A stretch of DNA of 10,093 nucleotides. It comes from Fusarium oxysporum f. sp. lycopersici 4287 (taxonomy: Eukaryota > Ascomycota > Sordariomycetes > Hypocreales > Nectriaceae). The stretch lies in NCBI RefSeq assembly GCF_000149955.1, contig NW_017264860.1, positions 27,189-37,281 on the forward strand, read 5' to 3'. The first letter of the stretch is position 1, and each line of letters opens with the position of its first letter. A model generated the notes under the pieces. That model was not told the origin of the DNA. It worked only from the letters and a program-made list of their open reading frames with translations, and searched no databases. Shown piece by piece: positions 7,723 to 10,093 of the stretch. Both the position numbers and the translations under genes were made by a program.

Positions 7723-8487
7723 ATGGCAGCAAGATCTCAAGGCACTCCTTACATACTAGAAGTCAGTCCCATAATAGCTAATTATACACTTCTCGATAAT
7801 CTACAGCTCTTCTATGATACTGGCGCCCGGCTCCTAATCTGCACCAGAGACAGCTGTCAATTCGCCCTATCCAATGGCCCATCCCGCGTAATAACACATC
7901 TCCGCGATAAGCATAACGTTTCCACCGACGCAAGAAAAGGGCTTAATCAGCTTCTTAAATCCCTATCCCCCGGGCCGCTAGACCCTGAGAGTGCATTAAC
8001 CTTAGCCGATAGAACGGCCGAACACGATAAGCTACGAGTCTATGAAGGCTTCGCTTGTATCAACTGCCAGTTTCGTACCATAAACATCCAGTCAATACGG
8101 CGCCACCAGTCTAACCCACCGGATGACTGTAGATCTAAAGCCAGCCTCACTCGCTCCAGTCGCCGTCGCAACCTTGACCAGCAGTTTGATTGTGTCTACC
8201 TGCAGACATGGACCACTGGGTCAGCACGGAGATACTGGATCATCAACAGAGGTAGAAGTATGGTCCGGCAGGTAGATAGCCCTGCAGTACAGGCTCATCT
8301 GCGCAGCGTGTTGACAAGGGAGTTCAATCGAGGAAAACTCCCCAATGAGATAACGGCGGCGCCTCCAGTCGCACCGACCGACACAACGGCATTTGCATTA
8401 CAGACGCCTTGGCTGGAACGGACCGGCTGGGATCGAACGTATAACAACAAAGACCGCCGTGAAGTGCTCACAGCCCTACTACAATGA
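7723..8487 (+). CDS. OrsD-like (DUF3505-type) zinc-finger protein, short intact copy
   Basis: This encodes 254 residues. I chose the ATG at 7723 (context GTACCATGG, close to the ideal eukaryotic start) over the non-ATG extension upstream. A first finger has C40, C45, H59 and H64 in LLICTRDSC and THLRDKH; a second has C112, C115 and H128 in YEGFACINC and IRRH. Then follow VYLQTWTTGSARRYW (158-172) and TPWLERTGW (228-236). This order and these motifs match my memory of the fungal OrsD-like family (PF12013), whose members often extend into a much longer C-terminal region and may sit beside RecQ-type helicases. Here the protein stops soon after the WLERTGW motif, whereas the decayed relative at about 8798 continues for over 200 more codons. 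It is therefore a natural short form or a truncated gene. Repeat units lie 67 nt before its ATG and 11 nt after its stop. Family function is not established; nucleic-acid binding is inferred from the fingers. Confidence 0.72.
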   Translation: MAARSQGTPYILEVSPIIANYTLLDNLQLFYDTGARLLICTRDSCQFALSNGPSRVITHLRDKHNVSTDARKGLNQLLKSLSPGPLDPESALTLADRTAEHDKLRVYEGFACINCQFRTINIQSIRRHQSNPPDDCRSKASLTRSSRRRNLDQQFDCVYLQTWTTGSARRYWIINRGRSMVRQVDSPAVQAHLRSVLTREFNRGKLPNEITAAPPVAPTDTTAFALQTPWLERTGWDRTYNNKDRREVLTALLQ

Positions 8488-8497
8488 TTACCGCGAA

Positions 8498-8547
8498 CAT
8501 TGCGACGCAATGCACATGTTCTGGTCCGTGCACGCTAGACGTCTCTC
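8498..8547 (+). repeat. dyad repeat unit U3
   Basis: It begins with a perfect 15-nt palindrome, CATTGCG-A-CGCAATG (8498-8512), then 8 nt, then the core CTGGTCCGTGCACGC (8521-8535) and TAGACGTCTCTC. The architecture is the same as U1 to the base, but with two base-pair substitutions that keep the palindrome perfect. It starts 11 nt after the stop codon of the OrsD-like ORF. Confidence 0.8.
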
Positions 8548-8559
8548 CAATTTCCCCAG

Positions 8560-8605
8560 AGTTGCGTCATAATACACACTTTTCGTCCGTGCACACTTTC
8601 AGGGT
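8560..8605 (+). repeat. dyad repeat unit U4, degraded
   Basis: The core is reduced to CGTCCGTGCACA (8584-8595). The preceding palindrome position (AGTTGCG-T-CATAATA, 8560-8574) is mostly decayed, with two of the arm mismatches being transitions. The downstream tail is not conserved. Same orientation as U1-U3. Confidence 0.6.
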
Positions 8606-8621
8606 TCGCGGAGCTACGGTA

Positions 8622-8797
8622 GAACCCCTATTATTTCTCTATCGTCAGATAACGTTGACTTTCCTTTTCTTTCCGACGAAGCTGAAGTTTCGAAGAACAT
8701 TCGATACGTGTTTGCAATTGCCTCACCCTAGGTCACCCTCGCCCCTTTCGTTTCTTTTAAGCCCTCTTTCCGTGAGGCCTTAGAAACATATTCATAT
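8622..8797. other. spacer between the two OrsD-like copies
   Basis: The spacer is pyrimidine-rich in its second half (CGCCCCTTTCGTTTCTTTT at 8739-8757). An open stretch at 8484-8783 crosses U3 and U4 and shows no domain. It may be the old promoter or 5' leader of the decayed copy. Confidence 0.35.
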
Positions 8798-10093
8798 TAG
8801 AGCTCGATAATAAGTTTTATAACGCCTAGATTTGATGTTCTTAACCGACTTGCTCTTTGCATCGACCTAGATGCAAAGGTGTTGATTTGCTGCCGGTTAA
8901 CCTGTTAATATGCACTATCCGTGAAAGGGTCTGCTGTTACCACGCACCTAAGAGTAAAGCACTAGGTTGAATATGATAAGCGTAAGGGCTTAACCGAATT
9001 CCTTAAAGGTCTGGGCTAGTTATATCTGGGTGATCCTAGTGCTGCGCCGCTCCTCAAAGACGGCTGCTCGGAACATCCTGACTTGCGCATCTACGAGGGG
9101 TATGCCTGCCGGAAATGCCTACTCTGTACTACCAACTTCTCGTCTCTAATGCGCCATATTTCCACTTAGTATTTCCAAGGTCAGCCTCCCGGAAAGCGCG
9201 AGCTAGATGAATTTTACGATGAGGTATGGCTATAGGCATGGACAGCGGGGTTAAACTAGTCTCGAAGGTATTGGATTGTTAGTCGTGGTGGTCTTGCTAT
9301 ACGGACCAGTGATGCTATCTAAGCTTATCTCGCATCTATTAAAGAGCAAGAACGACTTTTAAACTCCGGTAAAGACACACCAACCCACACGGAATCAGGA
9401 GGCATGAGAACAAACAGCCAAGGAGACCTTCTTAGATTTGAAGAGCAGACCCTATAGATCGAAAGGACAGGTTGGGATAAGATATATCACGGAAAGAGTC
9501 GAGATGTACTTGCTGCCCTTGCGGCATCATCTTTCTCTCGAGGCGCTGGGCCTTATCTTCTTGGTCGCCAAGGGACCGACGGTTTGCACGAAGATATTTT
9601 CAGCACTATGGAAGACGAACGAAAGATTGCAGCTATTCTCGAAGCGTTAGACGTGCTTCTGGATCGATGTGAGGAAACTGCTTGTAAAACGAGTAGAAGT
9701 ATCCTCTGTTGGCTTAGAAGCATGCATGCTCTAGCATGCTACCTAAAACCTTTTATCCTCGTATATTACCCCTTAAGTAGGAGAAAGTACTGAGTGCTTT
9801 TTAAACGCTGTCTTCTGCTTATTTTCTGATTATATTGCATGGACCTAGATACTCGGGACAGGCTTATAGGCATCCGGTTTAAGAGAAAGCAGTTTCGGTT
9901 TCTTGAGGCAATATGGAACTATGAATCACTATCTGATCTTGATGCCTAATCACCTCGTACACGGCTATCCTTGCCTGGAACTGAGGAAGACTCCTTGGGT
10001 GGATTTATGCAGCGATGTCTTTCGCATAACTACTCCGAGGATGAACGTGAAGATGACGACGAGGAGGATGTTACAGAAAGTTCTGAAGAAGAT
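8798..10093 (+). pseudogene. RIP-like decayed OrsD-like gene, open at right edge
   Basis: One reading frame (codons starting at 8798, 8801 and so on) stays homologous to the intact copy and then continues to the window end, with stops at 8798, 8906, 8963, 9017, 9167, 9233, 9257, 9320, 9455, 9791, 9827 and 9947. Finger 1 keeps the intact copy's spacing (C-x4-C-x13-H-x4-H, codons at 8888, 8903, 8945 and 8960), and finger 2 keeps C-x2-C-x12-H in YEGYACRKC...MRH. Other shared motifs are RRYWIVSRGG and IERTGWDKIYHGKSRDVL. Beyond the end of the intact copy come LDVLLDRCEE, SRSILCWLRS, RFKRKQFRFLEAIWNYE and an acidic end (DDDEEDVTESSEED). Where the copies align, stops replace Q46 (TAA), Q161 (TAG) and W230 (TGG to TAG), so both C-to-T and G-to-A are represented. 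I see no frameshift from 8801 on. The start codon is lost or unrecognised. Confidence 0.8.

Noticed and set aside
8855..8878. Hairpin CTTTGCATC / GATGCAAAG with a 6-nt loop
   Set aside because: It lies inside the aligned coding part of the decayed OrsD-like gene, and one such 9-bp inverted repeat is expected by chance in about 10 kb.
9720..9740. Clustered GCATGC palindromes
   Set aside because: They fall in the coding frame of the decayed gene (LRSMHALACYL), so codon content explains them.

Overview
The window reads as nuclear DNA of a filamentous ascomycete. It holds two small secreted eight-cysteine proteins of hydrophobin type, introns of 48-57 nt with GTAAGT/GTATGT donors and CTAAC-like branch sites, and a decayed gene whose nonsense codons all fit C-to-T or G-to-A change, the signature of repeat-induced point mutation (RIP). 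A member of Sordariomycetes, perhaps Hypocreales or Fusarium, is my best guess from the hydrophobin style; this is inference.

Layout. 1-622 holds a possible gene remnant ending in a 105-codon ORF. 623-4620 is about 4 kb in which I find no convincing gene. It contains a nested inverted repeat (931-1051), a 21-nt C homopolymer (1550-1570), an AT-rich island (1735-1990) and short conflicting ORFs. 4621-5235 (minus strand) is a four-exon hydrophobin-like gene. 5236-6872 is its head-to-head spacer with the second hydrophobin-like gene; it contains decayed repeat fragments and a TATA box for each gene. 6873-7245 (plus strand) is the second, two-exon hydrophobin-like gene. 7525-8621 is a compact unit: an intact 254-residue zinc-finger protein resembling the N-terminal part of the fungal OrsD-like family (PF12013, DUF3505), with two copies of a dyad-bearing ~50-bp repeat on each side. 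About 8798-10093 is a second, longer member of the same protein family, ruined by twelve in-frame stop codons and running off the right edge.

How they relate. The two hydrophobin-like genes are probably old paralogues: the last intron sits at an equivalent place, in phase 0, shortly after the second CC pair. Both products should be exported and may coat hyphae or spores. The OrsD-like pair is separate from them and has the look of accessory or mobile-element-associated DNA. The most unusual signal is the four-copy repeat around the intact OrsD-like ORF. Each clear copy joins a 15-nt palindrome to a conserved core at a fixed distance, and the palindrome arms of two copies differ by paired changes that keep the symmetry. 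That suggests a recognised site, possibly for the zinc-finger protein encoded between the copies. This is a hypothesis, not a demonstrated system.
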